From Parathielavia appendiculata (taxonomy: Eukaryota > Ascomycota > Sordariomycetes > Sordariales > Chaetomiaceae), in NCBI RefSeq assembly GCF_033297405.1, contig NW_026944228.1, forward strand, positions 730,052 through 794,051: a DNA stretch of 64,000 bases, written 5' to 3'. The notes under the pieces were generated by a model, which was given only the letters and a program-made list of their open reading frames with translations, did no database searches and was not told the origin of the DNA. Below, piece after piece: positions 24,776 to 37,082 of the stretch; positions within the stretch are counted from its first letter, which is position 1; every line of letters starts with the position of its first letter. The translations under genes were made by a program, and so were the position numbers.

Positions 24776-26996
24776 TCAATCGTAGGCAAGCCTCGAATCA
24801 GTCGAGTAGCCTTTCTCCGTCGGCTTGATCTCCTTGACAGGGTGCAGAATCATGGCCGGGAGACAGGGCCTGCCGTGCTCCGCCTCCCACTCGTCGCCGC
24901 CGATCCCGGTATCCTCGTAGCCCATCCAGTTGTTGTACAGCCGCTGCGGCGGGTAGGCGCGGAAATACCACGTGGCGCCCATGTACCGCCCCTCCTGGCC
25001 CCATCCCATGGCGCTGCCGAAGCTGCCGCTCTGGCCCTTTGGCCCGCCGTTGAACCACTTGGCCAGCTGGGCGCCGCTCCAGCCGCGGTCGAAGAAGACG
25101 GGCATGGGCGCGTACACCGCCTTGAGGCCGTGGAGCAGGGCCGTCGTCTGGGCAACCATCTCGGAAGCGACGTGGTTGCCTCGCAGGTCCTCGTAGTGCA
25201 TAATGTCGATCAGCCTCCTCGAGAGTCGGGACTGGGTAATAATGGTGGCCCGGCGGGGAAGCCTGCCCCAGGGGAAGGTCTGAGACCGGTAACCCCATAT
25301 CGAGTTACGCATGACCCAGCCGCTGTTGACCGGATCCCAGATTGGAGCCAGCTCGATCAGATCTGCCTCCTCGCCCACGCCCCACTTGTAATCGTCGTCC
25401 TCGGGGTTCGAGACGGGCGGCTTCGGCCCCAGGGGCGTGACGACGGGAACACTGGGTGCGCCCCAAATGGTCTCACTGCCAACGGCCGTCTCAACAGACG
25501 CACGGAACTGCGAGTCGTAGCTGCCGTGGAAGGACGGGATGTAGTACCGCTCGTTGCGTTCCCAAAGTCCCCTTCGCGGCTGCTTCTTGGCGAATTCGCC
25601 CAGCTTGGTGAGCACGTCGTAATTATGCCCAATGATGCGGGAGTCCATCTCCCAGTTCCAGACATAGTCAAACTCTCGGAATCTCTGCATGAACATCTGC
25701 ACCGGGAGAAACTGCCCATGGTGTACCTTGCGCGCCTTGGGGGACAGCCTGGGGTACATGCGATCGACCGCTGGCTCGTTCCAGAGGACCGCCATGCTCC
25801 TGAACTCCGCTGGGACGTGCTCCTCGAGTGCCCTTTGGTAAGCATGCTCGGTCCAGATGTCTTCGTCGTTGTCCTTGATATGTACGAACAAGTAGACTTT
25901 GAACTCGCCGCCACTGCGGAGACTCAGTTCCGTGACCAGCGATCGAATGACCTGCTTGTCGTTCTCGGTGTATGTCTTCCCGGAGAAGCTACGGAGCAGC
26001 AACGCGGTTCTCGGCTCCACCTTGGTCGTCATGTTGTGCGCCCGCCTCGTGGCTTTGACAGTGTTCCGATAAGAGTTTTGCTTGCCCGGCTTGCGCCAGA
26101 ACCGCTTCAGAGTGTGCATGACGGGTTCTTCCTCGTCGTTGTCGGTGTCCTCGCCGGCGCTCGTGTCTCGTTTTAAATCGGCGGACTGGTTTTCCGGGAC
26201 GTATTCGTTCTTGGGGCCGTGTGACGCAAACCTAGCCTCATTTCTCTCGGCGCACTGATCCTGGAGATCACCCCACTTGACATTATCCCAGTCAATCTTG
26301 TCGCCGTCATCGTTCAATACCGGCAGCAGTCCGTACGGCCCCAAACGAGTGTCTCTCTCGAAGCACAGATTCCGGTCGAGCCCCAAAACATTGTAGCTTC
26401 CGAAGCCGGGGTTTGGAAAGTTCTTTGGGCGGCCCTTGAAAGCGCCGATATCTTCCACCTTCTTTCCCGTCGGCCCAAGGCATGGCACGTAAGGTGCGTG
26501 AAAGGCATTCCAATCCGGGCTGTTGTATTTCGGGTATGGATTGAAGGTGACTGGCTGGGTTTTACTGAAAGAATAGATCGTATTGTTGATAGCCGGGCCC
26601 AGCTGCTCCTCTTCCGAAGGCCTCCTCGTGTTTTCGTCTATGAGAGTATCGAGAGTATTCCCGTAAATGGCCTTGTAACCGGGTTTGTTCTTGAGCTGGT
26701 GGTACTCCTCCTCAAAAATTGCCCTTTGCGCTGCCAGTTCTTGCTCGCGACGTTCATCTGCCGCCTTGTCAGTTGTTGCTCTCGGAAAAACACTCAAGAC
26801 AGCAAGGGCCCCTACCTGGGGCTCTGTCAAGGGATACACCGCCCTTCAAGAACGGAACCTTTGAACTGATTTGGTTTTGATGTATCAAACCTAACAAACA
26901 CAGCAGGAGGAAAACAGTGATTGTGGGCAGTACGGTCCTCGGCCGAGCCAAGACTCGGCGGGCCTGTGCCTTCACCACCACGGCCTTCACCAACAT
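24776..26996 (-). CDS. DUF3405 protein, probable type II membrane glycosyltransferase-like
   Basis: Two exons on the minus strand are inferred: 26996-26816 and 26757-24776, giving 720 residues. The 58-nt intron has a CTGAC branch site, and its removal joins LDRAP to DERREQELAAQRA in phase. The first exon encodes a short basic tail and one hydrophobic anchor (VLPTITVFLLLCLLGLI, about residues 20-40), suggesting a type II Golgi or ER membrane protein. The large lumenal part carries the DUF3405 pattern: TALLLRSFSGKTYTENDKQ, GGEFKVYLFVHIKDND, VLWNEPAVDRMYP, the acidic WNWEMDSRIIGH, GWVMRNSIWGYRSQTFPWG and MHYEDLRGNHVASEM. The family is fungal and resembles glycosyltransferases, but no activity is established. 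The frame opens further upstream without an ATG, so the methionine at 26996 is chosen. Confidence 0.88.
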
Positions 26997-29265
26997 TGTG
27001 ATTGGGAGACGCGGCGTCGAGTGGCGGGAGGAGAAGGTGGCTTGAATTAGAGTTGATGATCGGGGTTGTGAAACAGATGAGGCAGCGCTCAAGAAGGCAT
27101 GTCCGGAAGAAGATGTCTGGAAAGAAAGTTGAAGGGTTTCAGTGGCAAGTCCCAGTTTGATATGCAGTGAAGAAAACGGATATTAGCCAAACGCAGGACC
27201 AGCCAGGTCGCGCGGAAACGAGTGCTTGCGCGAGGGAGGAAAAGAAGAAGGAGGAGGATGGTCGAATCTGAGAGTGCCGGTCGAAGGTGATGATGGTGAC
27301 AAAGCGAGTGATCAGAGTTGGGTGAGGAGAAAGGACGGGAGATGATGGAGAGACAACCCGTCTAGGGCGATTGTACATCATCGAGTTTCAGGGGCGCACA
27401 GGGATCAAGGTTCATAAGATCTTCAACGACACGGTCGCGACCGGGGTGCAAGCAGCCGCCGAAACGAGATGAGAAGGCGGGAATGCAGACCCAGAAGGGA
27501 CAATCCCATTATTTTCGACTACTAGTAGTGCAGCAATTGGCCCAAGCCCTCGCAGCTTCTATTGCGCGGCCAGAGTGGGAAAGAGCAAACATGAGAAAGC
27601 TGCCAAATTCGAGATTGCTCCTGCCTCTGGCCCCCTGTTGATGGTCCTCAAGTTTCCCGTCAGGAACCATGTGTTTAGTTGTGTGTGAGAGGGCAATCGG
27701 CATACGTGTCACACAATAACGTCATTCAGATGTTCGTGTCGCATGATCGACGATCAGAACCCGTCGCCAACACATGTCTTCAATCTTCCACTGCATCAAT
27801 AACTCGGGCACACAAATGCTGTATGTGTACGGATCCGTAATCCGTAATCGAATTTACCATGTCTGCATGGCGCCGAGCTCAAGTTGCAAGTGGACCTTGC
27901 CAGACACTGAAAGACCCACACGGGTTCTAGACCTTTGCACTCTGACCCCTGTCAAGAACAGAAGGATCAAGAAGCTCAAAGATCTCGGCTGCAACCATAC
28001 AGCAGTTCTGAGGCGCAGCACAAATGGTAAGTGTATCAAAAACAGCAACGTCGATCAACCAAGGTACTGTGCAGTACCCGTGTGTGTGTGTAATGCTGAG
28101 GGCATGTCTTAGGGACAGTTCCAACTTCGAACTGTATTGTACAATCCCGGGACTTCAATGATGATACGAGGTATGATGAGGTGTTGGTGCAATTCCACAA
28201 AGCCACCGCTCATCATCTTATCCCCGTTAGTAAGGGGTATACGACCTTGCGTGGTTCTCGGCACACTCACAGATGTTTCGCTTCACCGAGCAATCAATTA
28301 CATGTGGTCTGTATAGCAGGCTTCATTTCGCCCTAGTCCACGAATCAGCAATGACAGTGTACGTAAGGGGGACAATACAGTCCGAGACATTGGGTGACCA
28401 ACTTAGCAGCTTTCCGAAGTTGCACAAGTTAACTCTTGCAAGTGACCACAACCTGGGTACCCCACCAGCAACGTCTATAGACTCACCATGGCGCTGAATA
28501 AAGGGGAAGCAGGATCTATGTTATAGCACCCTCGCCTGCTACGAGTCGTTAAGATAGAACAAAGACAAAACACTGAGAACCAACTTAAGATGCACACGGT
28601 ACCTACACAAGCAGGCCTGTGATGCCGGCTTAGCTCGCGGCATCTCTCAAAGAGCAGTAGATATTAAGCACTACTATATACACGACAAGCCCCACTACCC
28701 AACAGATCCATCATGCATCTGGTCCTTTAGCTGGCCAGCGTTATGCCCGTAATCTATGGGCAACATGGCTCTCCTGTGTCGCATGCTCTGCCGTTGTGCG
28801 CCCTTTCTGTCCAATCTCGGTTGCAGTGTCCGCTCCGGCGACGCAAACCCGGAGAGGTTTGTCTCAGTTCATCTGAGACGATTCAGAAAGCAGACGCCGT
28901 CAATCCAAACTACCAATCGTTGCTTCGAGACAGCAACTCCAGTCCGTTGATGGCCTCCCCCTTTTCCAGAGGTGTTGGCAAACATCCCAGTTCACCAAGC
29001 TGTGAAGACGAAAAATGAGAATTAAAGTCCGAATATCCAGCGGATATATAAGCCAAAACCAAGATCAGGGTATCGAAAACAAATAAAGTAAACAGTGGCC
29101 TCAGTCCATGAAAGCCCTCGTGAGTAGTCGAAAATTACCAGGGGATCGGCATCAAGCCGTCCCCTTGTGCAGCGCGGCAACAATTCGTCGGGTATTATCG
29201 CGCAAAATCCAGGGACGCGTCTCGTTCGCGGGGCAATGCATCCGATTCTCGCATCGCAACCCCCC
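26997..29265. other. Intergenic, DUF3405 promoter to LIM gene 3' end
   Basis: The first few hundred bases are the promoter and 5' UTR of the DUF3405 gene. The middle (about 27700-28750) is noticeably less GC-rich, and its short frames match nothing. No RNA gene or repeat is recognised. Confidence 0.45.
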
Positions 29266-31652
29266 TCACATCATCCCAAGCCTTGTCATCCTCTTCTCCA
29301 TCCGCGGCCTCGGCCCACCAGGTCCGAGTCGGCTCGGATTATACCCGCCGCCATTCATCGCGCCGCTCCTCGGTCCGCTGGGCAGGCCCATATTCGGTGG
29401 GCGGAGCCCACCACCGACCCCGCCACCGGCGAGCTTCCACGCGTCTTTCTCACAGTACGCCTTCCCGTTCACCTCAAAGTACCCATCCCTCAACGCCATG
29501 CCGCACTCGCCGCACTTGAAACAGCCCACGTGGTGCTTGACGGCCGACGCGTCCTCCAGATACTGCCCCTCGATGCCCCGGCCGCAGCTCCCGCACAGGC
29601 TGCCGTTGAGCCGGTGGTAGTGGAGCTCGCAGTACGGCTTGTCGTCGAGGACGTAAAAGGTCGCCGAGGGAAAGGGCTCGCGGCAGGTAGAGCAGACGAA
29701 GCAGGGTTTGTGGTACCGTCCCGTCAGACGGCCGTCGGCACTCGAGATGGACTTGCCCTTGATCGCCAGCCCGCATGCTTTGCAGTTACCACGGGCTGGG
29801 TTGGCTGTGGGTTCGCGGGGGCGAGAGGGGGACCGCGAGCGGGTGGGCGGACGGATTTGCGGTTGCGGTGTTTCCTGTGGCTGCGGCTGCGGCTGCGGCT
29901 GTGATTGGGATTGGGCCTGCGACGATCGTCGGTCTCGGTCTTCAATCCGGTCAGGCGTCTGCGGTAGTGGTTGTAGTGGTTGTGCTTGTGGTTGCGGTTG
30001 TGCCTGCGACGGTCGTTGGTCCTCAATCCGCTCGGGCGAGCTAGTCCATCGTGGCGAGGGTAGGCCAGCCGTGCTAGGGGAAAGGACGTCGCTGTGTGTT
30101 TGGACGGCGAGGATATCCTGCGCTGGCGTATGCATTGCTGGCGAAGGCAGAGCGGTTCGGCCCCGCGCATAGTTTGGGTTCTGTACAGCAGGATCGATAC
30201 GCGGGTCGTATCCTCGTTCTCCGGTACGAGGAGGCCGAGCGCTCAAAGGTGAAGGCCGGTCTCGTATGTCCCTCGGTGGCAATTTCAGAGGCGCTATTGT
30301 GAGTGGCTTGGGTTTCGCGTCGTTCACGGAAGCCTGCACGTTTGATACCAGGTTATCGAAGCCTGACGTGTCCGATGGTTCCCTCCCAGACCGCGATGAT
30401 AGAGACCTCGGTGGGCTTGTGTGAGAGCTAGCCTGACTCGCTTGGCTCGGACGACGTTCCGGTAGGCTGCTGTTTTCCGAGTTGTTAGAAGATGTCGACT
30501 CCGAAGATGTGTGGTACGGATTCCCAATCCCAAACTCCTCGGCAAGATTGATGGTAGGTACAACGGGCGTCTCGGGTCGAACCGCGCCGGTCCGTGGCGG
30601 CGGTGGCCGAGATGTATCTGGCCCTCTGCTCGGCCTCCTAGCTCTCTCGCTCGTCATTGGAATTTGTCCATCAGGGCCACCGGGCGAGTTCAATGGTGGC
30701 TGGGTTCGATTTGAACGCAGTGTTGCCGAGCGGAGCGGGGCAGAAGGGCTACGAAGTGGAGGGGCGAAACGGTCCCGTGGCCGGGGGAAGGTCTCGGACC
30801 GGTTCAACGGAGCGGGCGGCTCGGTAGCGTTGTCTGGCGCTTTCGACGGCAGGAAAAAGTCCCCGTATCCGTTCTGCCTCGGAGCCTTCGACATTCCACT
30901 GCCCAAAGTGCTGCTTTTATTTGATGCCGAAGTCCCCGGGCGGCCGTTCGCAGTCCCTGAGCCGCTGGGCCCAGCAGCGGAGGGTTGACGGGCAGGACCA
31001 AAGGCGCTGGTTACGTTATCCGTGTCGTCCATGCGCTCCATCAGGTGGGGGTTCTGTTTTCTGGGAGAATCTCCCTGAGAAATCGGGCGCTCGTATGCAC
31101 TACTATCATCCAGCCCTCCATATCCACCTGGCCGTGTTGACTGTTGTGGAGGGGGTGAATTATTCGCAATCTGCGTGGCAAAGTATTCGTCTGTTTTGCC
31201 GGCATCTGGCGGTCCATCGGGTGTCTGAGGTGATACACTGCTCTGTGATCCACTCGAATTACTGATTGGGGTCAGTTGGCCCTGCCCAATGTATGGCTGA
31301 TCTTTGTCTGTTGTCAGCGAGAGACGTCAAATGCCTCAAGTGAAAACTACGTACTGGCTGCTGTGGTGTCCACCTGAGGAGGCGTTCGGGGTTGTTGTTT
31401 CTGTGTCAATGGGTTGCCGAAGGTGGGCATGAGCCTCCCAAACAAGGAGGCTGCTGGGAGCGGTGGTGTCGCTAGTAGAGAGAATGTTAGCTGGGACAGC
31501 GGATGAGCGGACAGCATCATAATCGTACGTTCTGGGGGCGACTCTGATCCGGCGCAAGTATGCTCGCCCATGAGTGATATTTCCACCTGCAAACCACATG
31601 TTGAACACTTCACCGTCGGCATAAAGCGCGACTCCCTCCCTATTGTTGCCAT
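29266..31652 (-). CDS. PXL1: Paxillin-like LIM-domain protein
   Basis: Three exons on the minus strand are inferred: 31652-31529, 31471-31355 and 31301-29266, giving 758 residues. The N-terminus has a small Cys/His motif, PTVKCSTCGLQVEISLMGEH followed by TC, shared by fungal paxillin-like proteins. A long disordered centre rich in Pro, Ser and Arg follows, with a Gln/Pro repeat around residues 500-580. The C-terminus holds two LIM domains, starting CKACGLAIKGK (about 585-645) and CGSCGRGIEGQY (about 647-700), with paired cysteine and histidine ligands in order. In yeasts such proteins act at the cell cortex and division site with Rho GTPases and actin. That is inferred for this gene. The gene symbol is by family. 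Splice phases are consistent, and a GCTGAC branch site precedes the third exon. Confidence 0.88.
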
Positions 31653-34600
31653 GATCCCGGAAGTCTGTCCAGGAGGAGACACCCAGGAGTTAAGAGACCG
31701 AGCGGGAGTGTGTTCAGTTCAAGTTGCTTGTCGATTTGGCTCCCCCCCGGGTTCCCAAGTCTCCCTGTTCAGCAGCCGGGTAGCCTCCGAGCGCTGCTTC
31801 GCGATCGATAGCTGGAGGATGTGGTCGCCAGCCAGATGTTGCGTGTGATCCAGGGGGTGTGGCGCGATGGCGGGAATCGAGATTAGAATCACCAGGAGCT
31901 TTTCGAGGTTGAAACACTCAGACAGTAGAAATCCCACGGCGCTGGGAGCAATCTGGTTTTACACGAGGGGCAAGGTATCAACAGAGACTGGCCGCCAAGC
32001 CGGGTTGTTGTGCAAGTTGCAGCCGGCTGCACGAAATAAACGAGTTGTTGGGGGGCGGGCCCTAGGGTGGTGTCGTTGCGGATCGTGTCTGAAGGCGGAT
32101 GATGAAGCTGGCCTCCGTGGTATCTGGATATTTGCGAGGTGTAGTGCAACGTGCAAGATGCAAGATGCAGGTGTTTCCAAAGGGAGGATCGAGGAAAGAC
32201 TGCGGCAACAGGGCCAGGGCCGCTTACTGTGTACAATACGTACCGACCCTGGCCACGGCCTTTCTGCAGGGACGGCGATGGGGGTTCGGTGACGGTCGGG
32301 TGGCCGCTCAGGGGTCTCGTGCCGAGTGTCCCCGCTTTGGATGAAGGAAAGCCGGGGATTTGCGCGATGGGCAACAGATGAGTAGGGATCGAGCCAGCCA
32401 CACCACCCTAGCGCTACCCCTGACACACCTTAGCGTTGCCGTCTTTGGTGCAGCTGCAGCGGTGCCGAATCCTCACCTTGGACCAAGAGAGCAGATGGCC
32501 CGCGCCCTGCATTGAGCTAACCCCGATCTGAAAGGGGGGCGCCGCCATGGCAGATGCCCGACATGGCAATCACGAGTGTCCATGGCAGTGAGCGGTGAGG
32601 CAGATGAGACGAGGAATGGCCGCTCACACGTGTTCATCAAGGCACTGGCACACGACAAAACAAAGGTGCAAAGCAGCAGCAAGCAGCACCCAAGGCAGCT
32701 GCCAAAAGCAGGCAAGACCACTGAACCTCAAGCAAGAGCGAGCGCGCAAGAGAAATGGGAGATCAACTCTCTGGTCGTCATTTCGGCGACTCCCCGCTGC
32801 TGTTGCAATGCCCCAAGTTCGGCAAAATTGGCTTCATTATACAGCACCATCGAGGAAACCACACATCGCTCTCCCTGTCTCAGGAGGCTCGTCGCAATCT
32901 TGACAGTCTCCACACTGCTATCGCGCCGACGCCACATTTCGAGCGCTAACATCAACAACGTTTCTCGGCTGTTGGGAGCAGGTACCTGCAGATCATCCAA
33001 TGGTGTTTTCGAAGTGGCCACCGCCTGAATGGGATTCATCTTGAGCTTCTTTTCACTGACGCTAATGTACTGTAGCAGCTCGTGACCAACCGTCCCGCGT
33101 CTCAGGTTTCCAGGTCATCATGCTTCAAGTCGACAAAAATCTTTGCGACCTAACGTTCAGACCGGCGTCCCAAACATGGTAACGTTATATTAGTGGGCCG
33201 GTTCCTCGCCTCCATGCCAAAGGTTACTTGACCGCTTTCTTCGGACAAGGCTCCTGTATCCGTCAACCGATCCATCAGTTGGAAGTGGGCGGCACGCCAG
33301 CAAATCGCTGCAATTCCAGTTGCCCGTATCCGTAACTAACGCTCATCGACGTTGCCCACTCCCACTGCCCTCCGCATTTCTTGCGTCAAGATGGCTTCGA
33401 GGATGGCCCACCTGACACATCCAATGATCATGCATACACGTGTGTAAGTGCAGCAGACCTGCCCTGCCAAGCCAAGCTCCATGCCAGGCCAGGCACTGCC
33501 GCTCGAACCTCTGGAGAACCGGCCAGTCGCCGAGCACCCTTGCGGTCAAGCTTCCTTCCAGAAAGTCGATCTGCCTTCGCCAGTGGCTCTCATCATCTCA
33601 GAGTGCCAAACTAATCACGCAATATCCAGATACTTCCCGGCAATCGTTCGACAGCCTGTCGTTGCTCTTTCACCAGTTGAGCTTCACAAGCAGCACCACA
33701 CCGCGCGATTCAGCGATTGGCTGGACACCCTTTTCGCTTCCAGTGGCACGGCGGCAAATCGGACATCACTCACCTCGAGCGGCCCATTCAGAGGCCGGCT
33801 GCACGTAACAGGCCGGAGATAAGCGGCTGATCAAGAGATCTTCAACCACTGGGCCAACCACCAGCCAACTTCATCGGGGGTCAGAATCAGGACACCAAGC
33901 TGCTGGCAACACCTTACCTCAGTTCTAGAACCGGTTGTATCGGGGCATCTAATGGTATGCTTCGCAACCCTCAAAGCATGGGGCTTGTCCAGCCGCAGGC
34001 TGAAACCAGGAGAACGCCCACTGAATAGGTCTAAGCATCGAGGTAAAGACTAATCACGCTTCACATATCACACCATTTGGCCTTCAGCGCAAAGCAGCAA
34101 TATCTGAATGGATAGCAGACAACCACCCGATGGTCGCAGGGTTACTGGCAGCACCTTCGTTCTGAAGTCGTCGCCTGCGCGGTTTGCACAAGGATGCGAG
34201 TCAACGACATCGCGCCTCTCACCTCACCAGCGGCCTATCTTGGACCTATTCTTCAAACTATGGTGCTGCAAATGACAATGCCGGCTGGTCAAGCCGAGAG
34301 CCTCCACTGCCACCTCTCCCTGCCCGTTAACAACAGCCGATTACTCCGTAGCCCTTATCTTCTTCTCTGTCCGCGCGGACCCAGAGAATGGCGATGCCGT
34401 ACATCGTCGAGCCTCCGGTTCCATCGTGCAGCGGCAACGGATGTTCTGCCGTTCCCAAGTCCGCCTCTTATCTCCTGACGGGCTGCCGACCACCAATCAG
34501 CGGTCCTGGAACTTGTTTTGGCGGTCCGTGCACTCGAGCTCGCAGTTCCTCTTGGAGGGGCAGCGGGGTTGTGACGAAAGACTTGGACTGTCCGTCATCA

Positions 34601-34939
34601 CCAAAACACATGCACCGGTTTTCAATAGATCTTGTATCAGGAAATTGGTCTTGTAGTGAATGCACCGGAGCGACGCCGCAATCTCTGCCGTTTTGTGGTT
34701 GATATGCAGATTAAAACATCATGCTTGTTCTCTGTGATTCCATGCATCTACCGAGCTCCAGGCGGCATGGACCCGCCGTCAATTGTCGAATCGTGATAGA
34801 TGAACGAAGGCTAGCGGCCGAGCTCTCCGAGACGTGGAGCCAAATGTGAGTATCTAAGGTAATCCGTACAGTAGCGAATTCGTCTCTCACCGCCTCGGAT
34901 GAGTGTGAGAACGAGGGTCTAGTTTGTTCGTCTCTGAGG

Positions 34940-34947
34940 TATAAAAG
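34940..34947 (+). promoter_or_regulatory. TATA box of INO1
   Basis: TATAAAAG lies about 220 bases upstream of the leader intron and is followed by a pyrimidine-rich segment, the usual layout of a strong fungal promoter. Confidence 0.6.
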
Positions 34948-35160
34948 ATGGCGCTACTGCCTTTTTCTGCCACAAGCTTTGTCTTTGTCACCCTAAAAAA
35001 CCAACGTTGGCTTGCACCTCAAGCTTCGGACCCAGCCCATCGCAGCTGGCACTTTTGTGACTTTCAACTCCATACTCCGTCCCATCTTTCGGTAACCGAT
35101 CGCGCTCATTCGAGCTGCGATCGCTCCAGCCGCCAAAACGTTCTCCAACCTCCTCAACTC

Positions 35161-35243
35161 GTAAGCGCCGCCCCTACTTGTGTTCCTGCCCTACGACCAT
35201 CTCCAGACCTAGGAATGGAAGACGCTAACCACCATCATGATAG
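35161..35243 (+). other. Probable 5'-UTR intron of INO1 with internal upstream ORF start
   Basis: GTAAGC at the left end, GCTAAC near the right end and a final TAG form a complete intron before the start codon. The spliced leader after it has no ATG. If the intron is kept, ATG at 35215 opens a 34-codon frame ending with TAA at 35317-35319, upstream of the INO1 start. Confidence 0.65.
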
Positions 35244-35369
35244 GGTCCATCACCCGTACGCAGGAGCCCGTTGCTCTGCCTCGCCCGGAGGTGCAGCGGA
35301 CTCAGCCAAGACCCGATAAAGTGCTTGCTGCCAAACGACCTGAAAACCCTGATATAACTTGCAACGAAG

Positions 35370-37082
35370 ATGGCACCGCACGCTGAGACTGACGCGGGCT
35401 CCGCGAACGGTGATGGACCCTACAGCAACGGCGCTGTTGCCCACAATGGCTCTGCCTTCGCCCCCAAGTTTGTTGTCAACTCGCCCAATGTGGTGTACTC
35501 GGACACCGAGATCCGCTCCAAGTACACGTACCGCACCGCAATGGTGACGGAGGGCGAGAACGGCACCCGTGTGGTCACGCCGCGCGAGACCGTGTACGAC
35601 TTCAAGGTCGACACCAATGTCCCCAAGCTCGGCGTCATGCTGGTCGGCTGGGGTGGCAACAACGGCACCACGGTGACGGCCGGCATCATCGCCAACCGCC
35701 GTGGCCTTGTCTGGGAAACCCGCAACGGTCCCCAGGCGGCAAACTACTACGGCTCCGTCGTCATGGGCTCGACTCTGAAGCTCGGCACCGACGCCAAGAC
35801 CCTCGAGGACGTCAACATTCCCTTCCACGACGTCCTGCCCATGGTCCACCCCAACGACCTTGTCATTGGCGGTTGGGACATCAGTGGCCTGAACCTGGCC
35901 GAGGCCATGGATCGCGCCAAGGTGCTGGAGCCGACCCTCAAGGCCCTCGTCCGCAAGGAGATGGCTGGGATGGTCCCACTTCCCAGCATCTACTATCCCG
36001 ATTTCATCGCCGCCAACCAGGAAGATCGGGCTGATAACCTGATCCCGGGTTCCAAGGCTTGCATGGCCCATGTCGAGCAGATCCGCAAGGATATCCGGTG
36101 TGTATCATGGACTGTTAGGAGAATCTCGAATGGTCCAGTCTGACCTAGTTACAGTGACTTCAAGGCTGCCAACAACCTGGACAAGGTCATTGTGCAGTGG
36201 ACTGCCAACACGGAGCGCTATGCCGACATCATCCCCGGCGTGAACGATACGGCCGATAACCTGCTCAAGGCTATCGAGGCTGGGCACGGTGAGGTTTCTC
36301 CCTCGTCCGTCTTCGCTGTCGCTTGCATTCTGGAGGGCGCCCCTTTCATCAACGGCTCTCCCCAGAACACCTTTGTTCCTGGAGCCATCGAGTTGGCCGA
36401 GAAGTACGGCGCCTTCATCGGCGGCGACGACTTCAAGTCTGGCCAGACCAAAATGAAGTCGGCCTTGGTCGACTTCTTGATCAACGCCGGCATCAAGCTC
36501 ACCTCGATTGCCAGCTATAACCACCTCGGCAACAACGACGGCAAGAACCTGAGCTCGCACAAGCAGTTTCGTTCCAAGGAGATCTCCAAGTCCAACGTGG
36601 TCGACGACATGGTAGCCGCCAACAGCGTCTTGTACGCCAAGGACGAGCATCCCGACCACATCGTCGTCATCAAGTACGTGCCCGCCGTCGGCGACAGCAA
36701 GCGTGCTCTGGACGAGTACTATGGCGAGATCTTTTTGGGCGGCCACCAGACCATCAGCATCACCAACGTCTGCGAGGACTCGCTGCTCGCCTCGCCGCTC
36801 ATCATTGACCTGGTGGTCATCGCCGAGCTCATGACGCGCGTCCAGTGGCGGCTGCACTCGGACGACGGCCAAGGCAACGGCGAGTCGGCCAAGGGCGGCT
36901 ACAAGAGCTTCCACAGCGTGCTCAGCGTCCTCAGCTACATGCTCAAGGCGCCGCTGACCCCGCCGGGAACGCCCGTCATCAACTCGCTGGCAAAGCAGCG
37001 CGCCGCCCTCGCCAATATCTTCCGCGCCTGTGTTGGCCTCGAGCCCGAGAACGACATGACGCTGGAGCACAAGCTCTTTTAA
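35370..37082 (+). CDS. INO1: Inositol-3-phosphate synthase
   Basis: Two exons are inferred: 35370-36097 and 36155-37082, giving 551 residues. The enzyme isomerises glucose-6-phosphate to inositol-3-phosphate with NAD as internal cofactor, the committed step of inositol and phosphatidylinositol synthesis in the cytosol. The NAD-binding glycine loop VGWGGNNGTTVTAG, the motif IGGWDISGLNL, the tetramerisation and active-site block SIASYNHLGNNDGKNLS, and KRALDEYY are all present. The junction KDIR-DFKAANNL restores phase and family sequence. The length is a little over the yeast enzyme because of a Gly/Asn-rich N-terminal extension. A TATA box and leader intron lie upstream. With the PS decarboxylase gene at 18-21.7 kb, this window encodes two phospholipid-synthesis enzymes, but they are too far apart to imply linkage. 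Confidence 0.97.

Larger units (their letters stand above)
31653..35369. other. 3.7-kb divergent interval between LIM gene and INO1
   Basis: This interval holds the two divergent promoters. Apart from the INO1 TATA box and leader intron listed separately, I see no coding sequence. Several open frames of 70-170 codons on both strands (31889-32401, 32576-33028 and others) have no domain. No tRNA was found. Confidence 0.45.

Noticed and set aside
24563..26176. Long open frame on the plus strand inside the DUF3405 gene (537 codons)
   Set aside because: It is antisense to a conserved protein and its translation has no recognisable domain.
26997..27092. Upstream extension of the DUF3405 first exon
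   Set aside because: The frame is open but begins at TTG with no ATG. The first ATG, at 26996, gives a normal type II anchor.
31889..33039. Several frames of 100-170 codons in the LIM-INO1 spacer
   Set aside because: The translations are mixed low-complexity sequence without domains, and frames overlap on both strands, as expected by chance.
36105..37070. 321-codon minus-strand frame inside INO1
   Set aside because: It is an antisense shadow of the INO1 second exon and lacks any family match.
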